Assembly (NCBI GenBank): GCA_016872605.1 | Contig: VGZI01000001.1 | Coordinates: 62,001 to 126,000, forward strand | DNA length: 64,000 nucleotides | Reading direction: 5' to 3' | DNA from: Planctomycetota bacterium | GTDB lineage: Bacteria; Planctomycetota; Planctomycetia; Gemmatales; Gemmataceae | In this document: positions 52,775 through 61,773 of the stretch, piece by piece | Layout of the letters: each line of letters begins with the position of its first letter | How positions within the stretch are numbered: position 1 is the first letter of the stretch | The notes under the pieces: model-generated | The model's input: the letters and a program-made list of their open reading frames with translations, nothing else | Databases searched by the model: none | What the model was told of the DNA's origin: nothing | Made by a program: the position numbers and the translations under genes

Positions 52775-54172
52775 ATGCGCTTCATCCTGTTTGCGGTCGC
52801 GTTCTTGGTCGGCATCACACCCGCTCACGCCACGGGCGGCAAGAAGCCGAACATCATCTACATCCTTGCCGACGATCTTGGCTACGGCGAACTCGGCTGT
52901 TATGGGCAAAAAAAGATCAAGACGCCGCAGCTTGACAAGCTGGCCGCCAATGGGCTGCGCTTCACGCAACATTACGCGGGCAATGCAGTGTGCGCTCCGT
53001 CGCGCTGCGTGCTCATGACGGGCAAACACTCCGGGCACGCGCAGATCCGCAACAACTTCGAAACCAAACCCGACGGCCAGCAGCCGATCGCCGAGAACAC
53101 CGTCACCATCGCTCGCCTGCTCAAGGCGCTCGGCTACGTCACCGGTATGATCGGCAAGTGGGGCCTCGGTATGCATACCTCGACCGGCGATCCACAAAGG
53201 CAAGGCTTCGATCATTTCTTTGGCTACTACTGTCAACGCCACGCCCACAACCATTACCCGACGTTCTTGTGGCGCAACGGCCAAAAGGTTCCACTTGAGG
53301 GGAATTCGGGGAAAGCGACGGGCAAGCACCATTCGCATGACCTCTTCGAAAAGGAAGCACTCGATTTCATCCGCAACAACAAGGACAAGCCGTTCTTTCT
53401 CTATCTGCCGCTGACGATCCCGCATGTCGCCCTTCAAGTCCCGGACGATTCGCTGGCCGAGTACAAAGGGCTGTGGAATGATCCGCCGTACAAGGGAGGC
53501 AAGGGATATCAGCCACACGATCATCCGCGAGCGGCGTATGCAGCGATGGTCACGCGCATGGATCGGACCATCGGCCGACTCGTGCAACTGCTGCGCGAGC
53601 TGAATCTCGAGGAAGATACGATCGTTGTCTTCTCCAGCGACAATGGCCCGACGCATGAAGGCGTCGGCGGGTCCGATTCGGTGTTTTTCCGCTCAGCATG
53701 GCTCTTGCGCGGATTCAAGGGGAGCCTGTTCGAAGGGGGCGTACGCGTGCCGATGATTGCATGCTGGCCACGCCGCATTCGGCCGGGCCGGACCAGCGAT
53801 CACATCAGCGGTTTCCAGGACGTAATGCCGACGTTGTGCGACATCGCCGGCGCCAAGGCGCCGAAGGATATCGACGGCATCAGCATGTTGCCGACACTGC
53901 TGGAGAAGGGCGAACAGAAGAAGCACGAGTTTCTCTACTGGGAGTTCCCCGGCTACGGCGGCCAGCAAGCCGTGCGTCTCGGGGACTGGAAAGCAATTCG
54001 GCAGAGTATGCACAAGGGGAACATGAAACTGCAACTCTACGACCTGGCCAAGGACATCGGCGAAACCAAGGATGTGTCGGCCGATCATCCGGAGATCGTG
54101 GCTCGCATCGAGCGGATCATGCGCGAGCAGCACGTACCGTCGAAGCTGTTCCCATTCAAGGCGATCGATTAG
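52775..54172 (+). CDS. Arylsulfatase-family sulfatase, secreted
   Basis: The 465-residue enzyme has a signal peptide (MRFILFAVAFLVGITPAHAT). It hydrolyses sulfate esters using a formylglycine made from Cys73 in the canonical C-A-P-S-R motif (NAVCAPSRCVLMTGKHSG). Metal ligands are visible as Asp33/Asp34 in IIYILADDLGYGELGCYG, and FSSDNGPTHEGVGG and the lysine-rich blocks are in place. The C-terminal part (YDLAKDIGETKDVSADHPEI) is typical of planctomycete sulfatases, which probably act on sulfated polysaccharides. GGAG lies 10 bases before ATG 52775. No anaerobic maturase or FGE gene is in the window. Confidence 0.95.
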   Translation: MRFILFAVAFLVGITPAHATGGKKPNIIYILADDLGYGELGCYGQKKIKTPQLDKLAANGLRFTQHYAGNAVCAPSRCVLMTGKHSGHAQIRNNFETKPDGQQPIAENTVTIARLLKALGYVTGMIGKWGLGMHTSTGDPQRQGFDHFFGYYCQRHAHNHYPTFLWRNGQKVPLEGNSGKATGKHHSHDLFEKEALDFIRNNKDKPFFLYLPLTIPHVALQVPDDSLAEYKGLWNDPPYKGGKGYQPHDHPRAAYAAMVTRMDRTIGRLVQLLRELNLEEDTIVVFSSDNGPTHEGVGGSDSVFFRSAWLLRGFKGSLFEGGVRVPMIACWPRRIRPGRTSDHISGFQDVMPTLCDIAGAKAPKDIDGISMLPTLLEKGEQKKHEFLYWEFPGYGGQQAVRLGDWKAIRQSMHKGNMKLQLYDLAKDIGETKDVSADHPEIVARIERIMREQHVPSKLFPFKAID

Positions 54173-54181
54173 CGATAATTC

Positions 54182-55294
54182 TCATGCAGCGATCTCCTGA
54201 TAGATTTCGTTCCAGCGCGATACCGCTGTGGTGAGATCACAATGCTGCCGCACCCACGCCTGGGCCGATTGACCGATCCGAGCACGCAACGCGGCGTTTT
54301 GTAACAACGCATGGGTCCGCCGTGCTAACTGAACAATATCCGCGACCGGCGTGAGAATGCCCGTTTCGCCGTCGCGGATCATCTCGCGCAGGCACGGCAC
54401 ATCCGACCCGACCACGGGCCCGCCGAGCGCCATCGCGTCGAGCGCCGTCTGCCGCCCGCAATTCGCCATGCTCGGAACCCATACGACGTCGGCGTTTTGT
54501 AGAACGCGCGTGGTGTTCGATAGTTCTCCAAGGAAATCCACCTGCGGGGCGCACTCCAGGCCATGCGCAAGGCCGCGCGCGTCATCATATTGCGAGCCGG
54601 CGCCGACAACATGCAGGCGAGCATTCGTGTAGAGCTGGCGCAGGAAATCGAAAGCCCAAATGGCCTGGCGACATCCTTCGTCGCGCTCGAGATTGCCGAC
54701 AAAGGCGATAATGAACTCACCGCTGTGATCAGGTTGCTCTGACACGGCGGTCGTGGGATTCACGCTCCACGTGTCGGATTCCTCACGCAAAGCGTGATGT
54801 CTACGATCGCCATCGGCAGCCATGACAGCGGGAGACACGACGCGCAGCATCGACGGGGCGATTCCGAGTCGGATGCATTGATCACGGTCGGTATTCCCCG
54901 CCACGGCAAGTCGGCCGATGCGTCCGGCGAGCGTCTGGTCGAGCCAGCCGAACTCGCCTCGGCTGGAAAGCGGACCGCTCATCACGACGCGTGGCAGGAA
55001 GCTGGGCGCCACAGTAGCCAGCACGCGCAGCGCGAGCGGCCGCCAGGCGTGGATCACATCGGGCGCCAAATCGCGCACCAGCGAGCGTAGATTCCACCAG
55101 GCACTGAAGTCAAGCCAGCGTGTCCAGCCCAGGACATGCACCTTGACGCCTGCCTCGCGCAACGCCGCCGACCACGACGTTTCGGCGCCCAGGCAGCAAA
55201 CCATGGTAGAGTCGACCTGCGCCTTGGCTAGCAATGAGAGCTGTCGAGCGCTGCCGCTGTAGTCGATTGAATCGATGATGTGGAGGACTGTCAT
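54182..55294 (-). CDS. GT4-type glycosyltransferase
   Basis: The 370-residue protein has the GT-B layout: acceptor half with VLHIIDSIDYSGSARQLSLL and DLAPDVIHAWRPLALRVLAT, donor half with FIIAFVGNLERDEGCRQAIW, RLHVVGAGSQYDDARGLAHG, VDFLGELSNTTRVLQNADVV and the E-x7-E-type end DAMALGGPVVGSDVPCLREM. Exact sugar and acceptor are unknown. The linker between halves contains a translated palindrome (DRRHHALREESDTWSV, nt 54758-54806) of family F. ATG 55294 is favoured (AAGGG about 10 bases upstream). It lies 27 bases after hpt and probably shares its transcript. Confidence 0.87.
   Translation of the reverse strand: MTVLHIIDSIDYSGSARQLSLLAKAQVDSTMVCCLGAETSWSAALREAGVKVHVLGWTRWLDFSAWWNLRSLVRDLAPDVIHAWRPLALRVLATVAPSFLPRVVMSGPLSSRGEFGWLDQTLAGRIGRLAVAGNTDRDQCIRLGIAPSMLRVVSPAVMAADGDRRHHALREESDTWSVNPTTAVSEQPDHSGEFIIAFVGNLERDEGCRQAIWAFDFLRQLYTNARLHVVGAGSQYDDARGLAHGLECAPQVDFLGELSNTTRVLQNADVVWVPSMANCGRQTALDAMALGGPVVGSDVPCLREMIRDGETGILTPVADIVQLARRTHALLQNAALRARIGQSAQAWVRQHCDLTTAVSRWNEIYQEIAA
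54758..54806. repeat. Palindromic element family F, diverged copy inside the GT4 gene
   Basis: TTCACGCTCCACGTG and TCACGCAAAGCGTGATGTCT with TACG echo both arms of 30611-30664. It is translated in frame in the linker between the two Rossmann halves. Confidence 0.75.
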
Positions 55295-55321
55295 GGGATC
55301 CATCCCTTTGTTTGCCGAGCG

Positions 55322-55828
55322 TCAACCGAGGGTTGCGATGTACGGCAACTGGCGGTGCTCGTCGTTGTAGTCCAGTCCGTAGCCGACTACGAATTCGTCC
55401 GGAATCTCGAAGCCGACAAAATCGACCGTCACGGCATGCATTTGGCGACCCTGTTTTCGCAACAACACCGCGACCTTGACGGAGGCGGCTCCACGGTCAT
55501 GCAAAAGCTGCACGATTCGGCTCAATGTCTGCCCGGTGTCGAGGATGTCGTCCAGCAAGAGTACATGTCGGCCGCGCACATCCGCAAGCAATCCCGGGCC
55601 TAGGTACAGCTCGCCGGCGGTCGTATTCTTGCCGCGATAGCTCGAAGCCTGGATCAAGCCGATTCGCAATGGCACATCAAGCCGTCGCACCAGATCGGCC
55701 AGGAACATCACGCTGCCGGTCAGAACGCCGACGATGGTCAATGGCCGATCGCGATACTCCGGGGCAATTTGCCGCGCGAGTTCGTCAATGCGCTCTTGAA
55801 TCTGTTCAGTAGTAATGAGCACGCGCAT
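55322..55828 (-). CDS. hpt: Hypoxanthine phosphoribosyltransferase
   Basis: The 168-residue protein salvages hypoxanthine or guanine with PRPP. The PRPP motif VLLLDDILDTGQTL is intact, with GVLTGSVMFLADLVRRL near residue 35 and VDFVGFEIPDEFVVGYGLDY, DYNDEHRQLPYI at the end, as in bacterial HPRT. Typical length. Purine salvage in the cytoplasm. It is the first gene of a likely two-gene unit with the GT4 gene. Confidence 0.95.
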   Translation of the reverse strand: MRVLITTEQIQERIDELARQIAPEYRDRPLTIVGVLTGSVMFLADLVRRLDVPLRIGLIQASSYRGKNTTAGELYLGPGLLADVRGRHVLLLDDILDTGQTLSRIVQLLHDRGAASVKVAVLLRKQGRQMHAVTVDFVGFEIPDEFVVGYGLDYNDEHRQLPYIATLG

Positions 55829-56039
55829 ACAGGGGCCTTGGCGATCAAGTTAGGGGATATTGAACTCGAAATGCCGTCGGGAGAAAAGGCCAAATGGGTC
55901 GTGGATTCGCCGGATTTGTCAAAAGAAACTTGGCCGGTCGCGCCACCGATCGGCAATCTCAGGCTGGGAACGACGCCGGCTTGTGGGGTCGGCTGTGAGG
56001 TCCCGGAGTTTTCAACCTGAACATCGCAAGGAGATTATC

Positions 56040-56372
56040 ATGCGTAGCTCGATCAAATGTCTGGCGCTTTCGTTGTTTGTGCTGCTCGCCGCGTCGATGA
56101 CTGTGCAATCGGCGACCACCGAGCCGATCTTATTGGAGGTGTTCGCTCGAGCAAGGACCCGGCAAGAAGCGGAGCGCATCGCCGCCGACATCAATCAAGG
56201 ACGCGTCAAGGGATGGTCCATGGCCGAGGTGAACTACGAGCCGCAGACGCGATACTGGTTGGTGGAAGCGGTGCGTGAGGACGAGCTGCCTCCGGACGCT
56301 CCGCCGGTTGAGATACCGCGGCTACCGGGCCAACCGCTCCCGGCCCCGCCGCCGATTCCGCGTGCGATGTAG
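56040..56372 (+). CDS. Small secreted Pro-rich protein
   Basis: The 110-residue product has a signal peptide (MRSSIKCLALSLFVLLAASM then TVQSA). The mature part has one alpha-beta segment resembling an SPOR-like or DUF-type fold (LLEVFARARTRQEAERIAAD, INQGRVKGWSMAEVNYEPQT) and a Pro-rich tail (LPGQPLPAPPPIPRAM). AAGGAG lies 7 bases before the ATG. Function unknown. Confidence 0.65.
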   Translation: MRSSIKCLALSLFVLLAASMTVQSATTEPILLEVFARARTRQEAERIAADINQGRVKGWSMAEVNYEPQTRYWLVEAVREDELPPDAPPVEIPRLPGQPLPAPPPIPRAM

Positions 56373-56399
56373 TCAAGGGTTTTGCGGCTCAATCCCGAA

Positions 56400-56428
56400 G
56401 GAGAGCATTCGCTCCGCGAGTGTTCTCC
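56400..56428. terminator. Hairpin between convergent genes
   Basis: GGAGAGCATTCGC and GCGAGTGTTCTCC form an imperfect 13-bp stem followed by ATTTTC. It probably ends transcription of one or both neighbours (56040-56372 + and 56439-57797 -). Confidence 0.5.
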
Positions 56429-56438
56429 ATTTTCAATT

Positions 56439-57797
56439 TCAGTCCGGCAACATTCGTTCCGCTCTTTTGGCGAGGTCACGCACGTTTTCGATGACGACGC
56501 GCTCGGCGCGTGGATCGAAGACGCCGACGCCGCCGGAGTAGAGTCCGCGCGTTTCGTAGCCTCCCTCCGACAATACGCGCGCCGACGGCAGGTAGCCAAA
56601 CACGTCGTTGCAGTAGCCCGCGATCCAGAGGTGGTTCGAACCGAGCGCTTTTTCCAGGAACGGCACGTAATCAACGACCACTTCGCCCGACAGGCCGACA
56701 AGCGTCAAGTCCTTACCGAACTGCCAGACAGTCAGCGGACAGGCGTAGTGCGTCGGCAGCTTGCTGCCCTTTTCGAGTACAGCCAGCATCTGCCCGGCAG
56801 CATAGTTCTGTGGATGTCGTTTATCCTTGGCGAACCTCTCGATCGTCTCGCGAGGCAACGTCTGCAAGGGCAACCCCGTCTTGGAATAGGCAATCTTCAA
56901 TGGCCCAGCAATTCGGCGGAGCTTCGCTTGCAGTACGCGCTCGACTTCGACGCCGAGCGTCTTGCCGTGGGTTTTCGCCATGTCCATGGTGCCGCGCGGG
57001 TAGGGGTTGGAGTCGCCGGCGCAACCGAGCATGAACATCGCCTGCGCCTTGGCAAACTTCTCGCGAAGGTAACTCTGCGCAAACCCCGCGTAGTCGCCGC
57101 AGATCTGATAATTGTCGGCCCCGAGCGTGGTGCCATGCGTCGCGGCGCCGAATAGGACAGCGATCATGCTTCCGTCGGCGCCAGCGACGCGCAGGATCGG
57201 CACGCTGCGATCAGCCAGCCCGCGCGGGTTGACGCCGAGGATGATGCGATCGGTCGTGAACTCGCGGCGATTCATGGCGAAGTGAATGACGCCCGAGCCA
57301 TGTGACAGCGTCGCCGGCTTCATGCGCGTCGTTGCTTGCACGACGGTCTCGACGACCTTCTCCTGCAATTGCCGAGTGTACTCGATGGTCCGCTGCGCTT
57401 CGCCGGGAAGATCTTTCGACACCGAGCGCAAGCTGATCGCCGGCCCCGCATGGGTGTGCGACGAGTTGAGCAGAATCTGTTCGCGCTTGAGCCCTGTCTT
57501 CTTGCCGATGCGCTCGCAGATCGGTTCCGCGACCTCGGCCGGGAAGCCCAACAGATCGCTGGTGACAATGACGCCTCGCTGCCCGCTCGCGTCTTCGAGG
57601 ACCATGACCTTGACAAAAAGCTCGGCCGCCACCTTCTCGAACGGCTTGGTGCGCCCGCCGTAGCCGGACATCACGACCGGCATCTCCGGCGTGATGTTGG
57701 CTTCGGCGAGGCCGACTTTCCAGGCGGTGTCTTGCGCGGCGAGGGGGGAGGCGATGAGCAAACTAAACAGCGCGGTTGTCCGAAGGTATGCGAGCAT
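56439..57797 (-). CDS. Secreted neutral/alkaline ceramidase-like protein
   Basis: The 452-residue protein has a signal peptide (MLAYLRTTALFSLLIASPLA then AQ). The N-terminal domain fits the zinc-dependent neutral/alkaline ceramidase family: VGLAEANITPEMPVVMSGYG, VMVLEDASGQRGVIVTSDLL, LLNSSHTHAGPAISLRSVS with metal His, and FGAATHGTTLGADNYQICGD with another. The family cleaves the N-acyl bond of ceramide, but planctomycete members are numerous and their real substrates are unknown. The C-terminal immunoglobulin-like domain of full ceramidases is absent. GGGAGATT precedes ATG 57797; the frame stays open further upstream but overlaps the divergent gene. Confidence 0.85.
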   Translation of the reverse strand: MLAYLRTTALFSLLIASPLAAQDTAWKVGLAEANITPEMPVVMSGYGGRTKPFEKVAAELFVKVMVLEDASGQRGVIVTSDLLGFPAEVAEPICERIGKKTGLKREQILLNSSHTHAGPAISLRSVSKDLPGEAQRTIEYTRQLQEKVVETVVQATTRMKPATLSHGSGVIHFAMNRREFTTDRIILGVNPRGLADRSVPILRVAGADGSMIAVLFGAATHGTTLGADNYQICGDYAGFAQSYLREKFAKAQAMFMLGCAGDSNPYPRGTMDMAKTHGKTLGVEVERVLQAKLRRIAGPLKIAYSKTGLPLQTLPRETIERFAKDKRHPQNYAAGQMLAVLEKGSKLPTHYACPLTVWQFGKDLTLVGLSGEVVVDYVPFLEKALGSNHLWIAGYCNDVFGYLPSARVLSEGGYETRGLYSGGVGVFDPRAERVVIENVRDLAKRAERMLPD

Positions 57798-57962
57798 AGG
57801 TAATCTCCCGCGATCAATAGCTGGCGGCCAAACGCCGCCTGGATCATCGCATGGATATGATAGGATGCCGCAAAGCAGATGTGGCCGAGAGTGAACCCAA
57901 AGCGATGGGATGCTGTCCCATGGAATGCAGAATCGACGAGGCCCACCGTGTAGGTTACTCCC

Positions 57963-58814
57963 ATGTTTGCGGAAGACGACAAGACTCTCAGCGAAGCGGA
58001 GTGCTTTGCGGAATTCGATCGCCTGTTCCCGCACGGATTCGCAGGGGAGGACGTGATTCGGGAAATCGCGCCGCAAGGGTGGGCTAATTCTCCGCTGTTG
58101 GCGATCTTCCATCCATCGGCCGAGCAAGTCTATGAGGAATGCGCGCGCATTCGTCGAAATCTGCGGTCGCTTGCTCGCCCGGGGCATGGGGCGCCGGAGA
58201 CACCGGAGCCGAGCCTGGAGGAGATCACGAAGAATCACGTTACGTCGCCGATTGAGGTCGAGGAAGAGGTCCGCCAACTCGTCGGCCAGTGCCTCTGGGA
58301 GGTGTTTTCGGAGAATCACGAAGTCGTGGCGCCTGATGGCCGAATCGTTGACCTTGGCTCGTTCCGAGGCTCCGGAGGTTTCTTGGCCGACTACTTGAAT
58401 CAGCAGCTCACCACGTCGCGTTTCGATTACATTGATTTCTACATGGGCAACGTCTGGGTTTCGAGCCGAGCCGATCTGACGCCGGTATATGAGATGATCT
58501 TTCGACGTCTCAAGAATCGTGGCTGCGATTGGATCTACCACTTCCCCGCCCTACACGTCGTCGATATGCGACCATTGCGCGATGCGCTCAAGGAGAAGGA
58601 AGAGCCTGAATGGGTGAACTATTCGCCGGAGGAGGCGCTTGCGAAGAAGCAGGAAGAGGCGAAACGCGACCGCGAACTGGCCGAGCTACGCGAGCATCTG
58701 GACAAAGGCAACCGCGAGGCAATGGCAGAAGCTGTCAAGCAGCCGCCTCCGAAGCCAGTGGCCGCATACCGAGCGGTTTACGGCCACGATCCGCAAGGTT
58801 GGCCGCCAGCATAA
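57963..58814 (+). CDS. Hypothetical protein, 283 residues
   Basis: A soluble protein with an acidic N-terminal half (DDKTLSEAECFAEFDRLFPH), a central beta-rich part (DLGSFRGSGGFLADYLNQQL, FDYIDFYMGNVWVSSRADLT, YEMIFRRLKNRGCDWIYHFP) and a charged coiled-coil-like end (EALAKKQEEAKRDRELAELR). No signal peptide, membrane segment or catalytic motif is seen. I do not recognise the family. It is divergent from the ceramidase-like gene. Confidence 0.6.
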   Translation: MFAEDDKTLSEAECFAEFDRLFPHGFAGEDVIREIAPQGWANSPLLAIFHPSAEQVYEECARIRRNLRSLARPGHGAPETPEPSLEEITKNHVTSPIEVEEEVRQLVGQCLWEVFSENHEVVAPDGRIVDLGSFRGSGGFLADYLNQQLTTSRFDYIDFYMGNVWVSSRADLTPVYEMIFRRLKNRGCDWIYHFPALHVVDMRPLRDALKEKEEPEWVNYSPEEALAKKQEEAKRDRELAELREHLDKGNREAMAEAVKQPPPKPVAAYRAVYGHDPQGWPPA

Positions 58815-58960
58815 GGGGCTATCAACAGTGATCGAGTTTTGCCGTGTCAAGTTCCCACGGGTCAGCAATGCGTCCGTGTTTAGGCGGGTCATTCTTCAGA
58901 TCCGTTGATTCAGTGGACACACGCTTTGGCTAGGAAGGCGCAGACGCTTGCCTTGTGCAC

Positions 58961-59460
58961 TCACGAATTCCAAGCGGGAAGCTTCTTTTTCAGAAGGGCC
59001 AAAGTCTCGTGCCACTCGGGGACCGTTGGCTGGCAGACAACCAATCAACTGCTAAAGAGCGGACGTCTGGCGTAACCGGCATGCTTTCGACTCAGCTTTG
59101 GCACAGTCTGAAGCCATCGCACAGAAACGTAATGCTCACACACGTCATGATCGGCTACTTCATAGTGGGCGGCCATCCTGTGGTCTTTGATGAGGTCCAA
59201 AATGGAAACCTCTCCGTCGGCAGTCTGTACCTTGAACAGGTCTGCGGGTTGAGCCCTCTGTTTCACGCGTGCGACACCAGCGTATCCGATTCGTGGTACA
59301 TATACCCAGATCAGGTTGCCAGGTCTCAAACGCCGCAAGGCTTGAACATGTGGGTAATCACATCCCGAGAAATAAACATACTTGACCGCATCCTCCCAGT
59401 GCCGCCAACCTCGGTAATCGCGGTGTTTACGTAGTAGGAAGAGTGTACAGCTTTGATGAC
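58961..59460 (-). pseudogene. EVE-like domain protein of the YYVNxG type, broken
   Basis: Pieces in order on the minus strand are SSYYVNT (about 59421-59441), then in the next frame YRGWRHWEDAVKYVYFSGCD and RLRPGNLIWVYVPRIGYAGV, KVQTADGEVSILDLIKDHRM and HYVSVRWLQTVPKL. An in-frame TGA at 59045-59047 cuts it, after which VCQPTVPEWHETLALLKKKL continues to a stop at 58961. These blocks are those of a PUA/EVE-like module seen in restriction- or defence-linked proteins. No start codon remains at the 5' end. Two lesions make it a pseudogene. Confidence 0.65.
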
Positions 59461-59625
59461 TTATCCTCGATCACTCTCATTCAAACCACATGTCCGTGAA
59501 AGACCTTCGCGGCACGCCGCGCCAATCGACCGGTTGTCGCGCCTTGCACGCGACCACGCGGCCGACCTTTGGTTGCTCACTATCGCGCCTATGAAATAAT
59601 CATAGCCGAATGGGAGGGTCTCGAT

Positions 59626-59847
59626 ATGGGCGACGAAATCAATATTCCGCGGGAAATGATGGAAGAAATCGCTGCGCTGCGCCTGCCGCCGAAAACTGAC
59701 CGGCGTTTGCAACACCTCATGGATCGCAACAACGATGGCCGCTTGACTCCAATGGAACGGGACGAATTGGAGTCGCTCGTCGAAATGAGCGAGACGATCT
59801 CCTTGATGCGTGCCAAGGCCCTGCGATTCTTGGGGCGAAAGCCGTGA
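59626..59847 (+). CDS. Small helical protein upstream of an HNH gene
   Basis: The 73-residue protein MGDEINIPREMMEEIAALRL continues with DRRLQHLMDRNNDGRLTPME and RDELESLVEMSETISLMRAK. AGGG lies 7 bases before ATG 59626. It overlaps the HNH gene by 4 bases (GTGA), so the two are coupled. In other bacteria small all-helical partners often precede HNH proteins of this type; an immunity or antitoxin-like role is only a guess. Confidence 0.7.
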   Translation: MGDEINIPREMMEEIAALRLPPKTDRRLQHLMDRNNDGRLTPMERDELESLVEMSETISLMRAKALRFLGRKP

Positions 59848-60278
59848 CGGCGCCATCGGTCGACGTGATCGACCTTGTTAGGATTCGCGCCGATCAGCGT
59901 TGCGAATATTGTCGTATGCACCAATCCCTACAAGGCGCGACCTTTCATGTCGAACATATCGTGCCGCAGTCGGCGGGCGGGACATCGGATCCTGAGAATC
60001 TCGCGATTGCGTGCCCGAGTTGCAATCTCCAGAAATCGGATCGCGCCTCGTGTGTTGACCCCTTAACGGGCAATACCGCAAGGCTTTTTCATCCGCGGAG
60101 AGATCCATAGTCGGATCACTTTTCCTGGCACGAATTTCACATCGTTGGCTTGACTGCGATTGGCCGCGCGACCATCGAAGCACTTGGCATGAATAGCGAT
60201 AGGCACGAGCTCATTCGCCAGGCGGAGGAGCATTTTGGACTTTTTCCGCCCCCCCTCGTTGCTGGCTCACCGACCTAA
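59844..60278 (+). pseudogene. HNH endonuclease with an in-frame TAG stop
   Basis: The first 88 codons from GTG 59844 contain the HNH core: RADQRCEYCRMHQSLQGATF, VEHIVPQSAGGTSDPENLAI and CPSCNLQKSD, with zinc-binding CxxC pairs and the HIVP His. After LFHPRRDP comes TAG (60108-60110), then the frame stays open as SDHFSWHEFHIVGLTAIGRA and TIEALGMNSDRHELIRQAEE to a TAA at 60276-60278. The tail matches the normal C-terminus of this HNH type, where the stop position is usually Trp. The catalytic core is intact, so the 88-residue form might still act. Confidence 0.8.
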
Positions 60279-60282
60279 CATA

Positions 60283-61725
60283 TCACGCCATCGCCTGGTG
60301 GATCGGCTCCGCCCCCTCGACGCCGACAAGACTCTGATTCAATCCGCCATAGAAGTAGGTCAGCCGATCCGGATCCAATCCCATCAGCGTGAGAATCGTG
60401 GAATGCAGGTTCTTGACGTGGTAGGGATGCTCGACGGCCTGGGCGCCGAGCTCGTCGGTGGCGCCGACGCTAACGCCGCCTTTGACGCCACCGCCGGCCA
60501 TCCACATCGTGAAGCCGTAGGCGTTGTGATCGCGACCCGTGCCAACGGCGTACTCTGCGGTCGGTTGGCGTCCGAACTCGCCGCCCCAGACGATCAGCGT
60601 TTCGTCGAGGAGGCCGCGGCGTTTCAAATCTTTGATCAGGCCGGCGATCGGCTTGTCGGTGCGGCCGGCGTGGCGGTTGTGGTTGAAAACCATGTCGCCG
60701 TGCGCGTCCCAGTTTTCGTCATTGTGGTTGCCGCCGGAGTAGATCTGGATGAAGCGTACGCCGCGTTCGACGAGCCGGCGGGCGAGGATACACTTGCGGG
60801 CGAAATCCTGCGTCGTCGGATTGTCGTAGCCGTAGAGGCGCTTGGTCTCCTCCGTCTCGCGGGCCAGATCGACGGCCTCCACGGCGTTCGACTGCATTCG
60901 GTATGCTAGTTCGTACGACGCGATGCGCGCTTGCAGATTGCTATTGTGAGCACGCGGTGCCTCGTGTTCGCGGTTAAACTCGCCAAGTGTGTCGAGCATG
61001 CGTCGCTGCATAGCGTCGGTTGTGCCGGCGGGTCGTTGCAGATCGAGAATCGGCTGGCCGACGCCGCGCAGGATCGTGCCCTGGTACGACGCGGGCATGT
61101 AGCCCGACGTCCAGTTCTTGGCGCCGGAGATGGGGCCGCCCGTCGGGTCGAGCATGACGCAGAAGCCGGGCAGATTCTGGTTGACGGTGCCGAGGCCGTA
61201 GTTGACCCACGAACCAAGGCACGGGCTGCCGGAGAGGATCTTGCCCGTGTTCATTTGCAGCATCGCCGACCCGTGAATCGGCGAGTCAGCGATCATCGAG
61301 TGAAGAAACGCGATGTCATCGACGCAGGTAGCGAGATTGGGAAAGAGGTCGCTGACCCATTTGCCGCACTGGCCGTACTGCTTGAAGCGCCACTTCGGTC
61401 CGACGACCCGGCCTTGATTGCGATGCCCGCCACGGCCGAACGTACGCACGTTTACGGTTCGGCCATCAAGCGCGTACATCGACGGCTTGTAGTCGAAGGT
61501 GTCGACCTGGCTCGGCCCGCCGTACATGAACAGAAAGATGACGCTCTTCGCCTTCGCCGGGAAGTGCGGCGCCCGCTCGGCCAGCGGATTGCCGCTACGC
61601 GCCGTTTCTTGCGCGAAGAAGTTGTCATTCGACAGCAAGCTCGTGAGGGCAAGTCCCGTGAAGCCCGCGCCGGCTTCCCAGAGAAACTCACGGCGGGTAC
61701 GACGGCAGAAGTTTTGCGTTGACAT
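60283..61725 (-). CDS. DUF1501 family protein, copy 3
   Basis: The 480-residue protein starts with a Tat-type signal (RRTRREFLWEAGAGFTGLAL). Blocks of the long DUF1501 subgroup follow: SVIFLFMYGGPSQVDTFDYK, DLFPNLATCVDDIAFLHSMI, NTGKILSGSPCLGSWVNYGL, RFIQIYSGGNHNDENWDAHG and LIVWGGEFGRQPTAEYAVGT. It ends with the usual LTYFYGGLNQSLVGVEGAEP. It shares strand with the DUF1553 gene, 1.2 kb away, the usual partner, but three small genes lie between. ATG 61725 has AGGA 7 bases upstream; ATG 61731 is possible. Confidence 0.94.
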   Translation of the reverse strand: MSTQNFCRRTRREFLWEAGAGFTGLALTSLLSNDNFFAQETARSGNPLAERAPHFPAKAKSVIFLFMYGGPSQVDTFDYKPSMYALDGRTVNVRTFGRGGHRNQGRVVGPKWRFKQYGQCGKWVSDLFPNLATCVDDIAFLHSMIADSPIHGSAMLQMNTGKILSGSPCLGSWVNYGLGTVNQNLPGFCVMLDPTGGPISGAKNWTSGYMPASYQGTILRGVGQPILDLQRPAGTTDAMQRRMLDTLGEFNREHEAPRAHNSNLQARIASYELAYRMQSNAVEAVDLARETEETKRLYGYDNPTTQDFARKCILARRLVERGVRFIQIYSGGNHNDENWDAHGDMVFNHNRHAGRTDKPIAGLIKDLKRRGLLDETLIVWGGEFGRQPTAEYAVGTGRDHNAYGFTMWMAGGGVKGGVSVGATDELGAQAVEHPYHVKNLHSTILTLMGLDPDRLTYFYGGLNQSLVGVEGAEPIHQAMA

Positions 61726-61773
61726 TTTCATTTCCTGGTGACATTTGCGCCAAAGTAACTACCCGGTGGCATT

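Noticed and set aside
55769-56020. 83-codon + strand frame overlapping the start of hpt
   Set aside because: It begins inside hpt on the opposite strand and has no ribosome binding site or family; a fragment in 55829-56020 is possible but unsupported.
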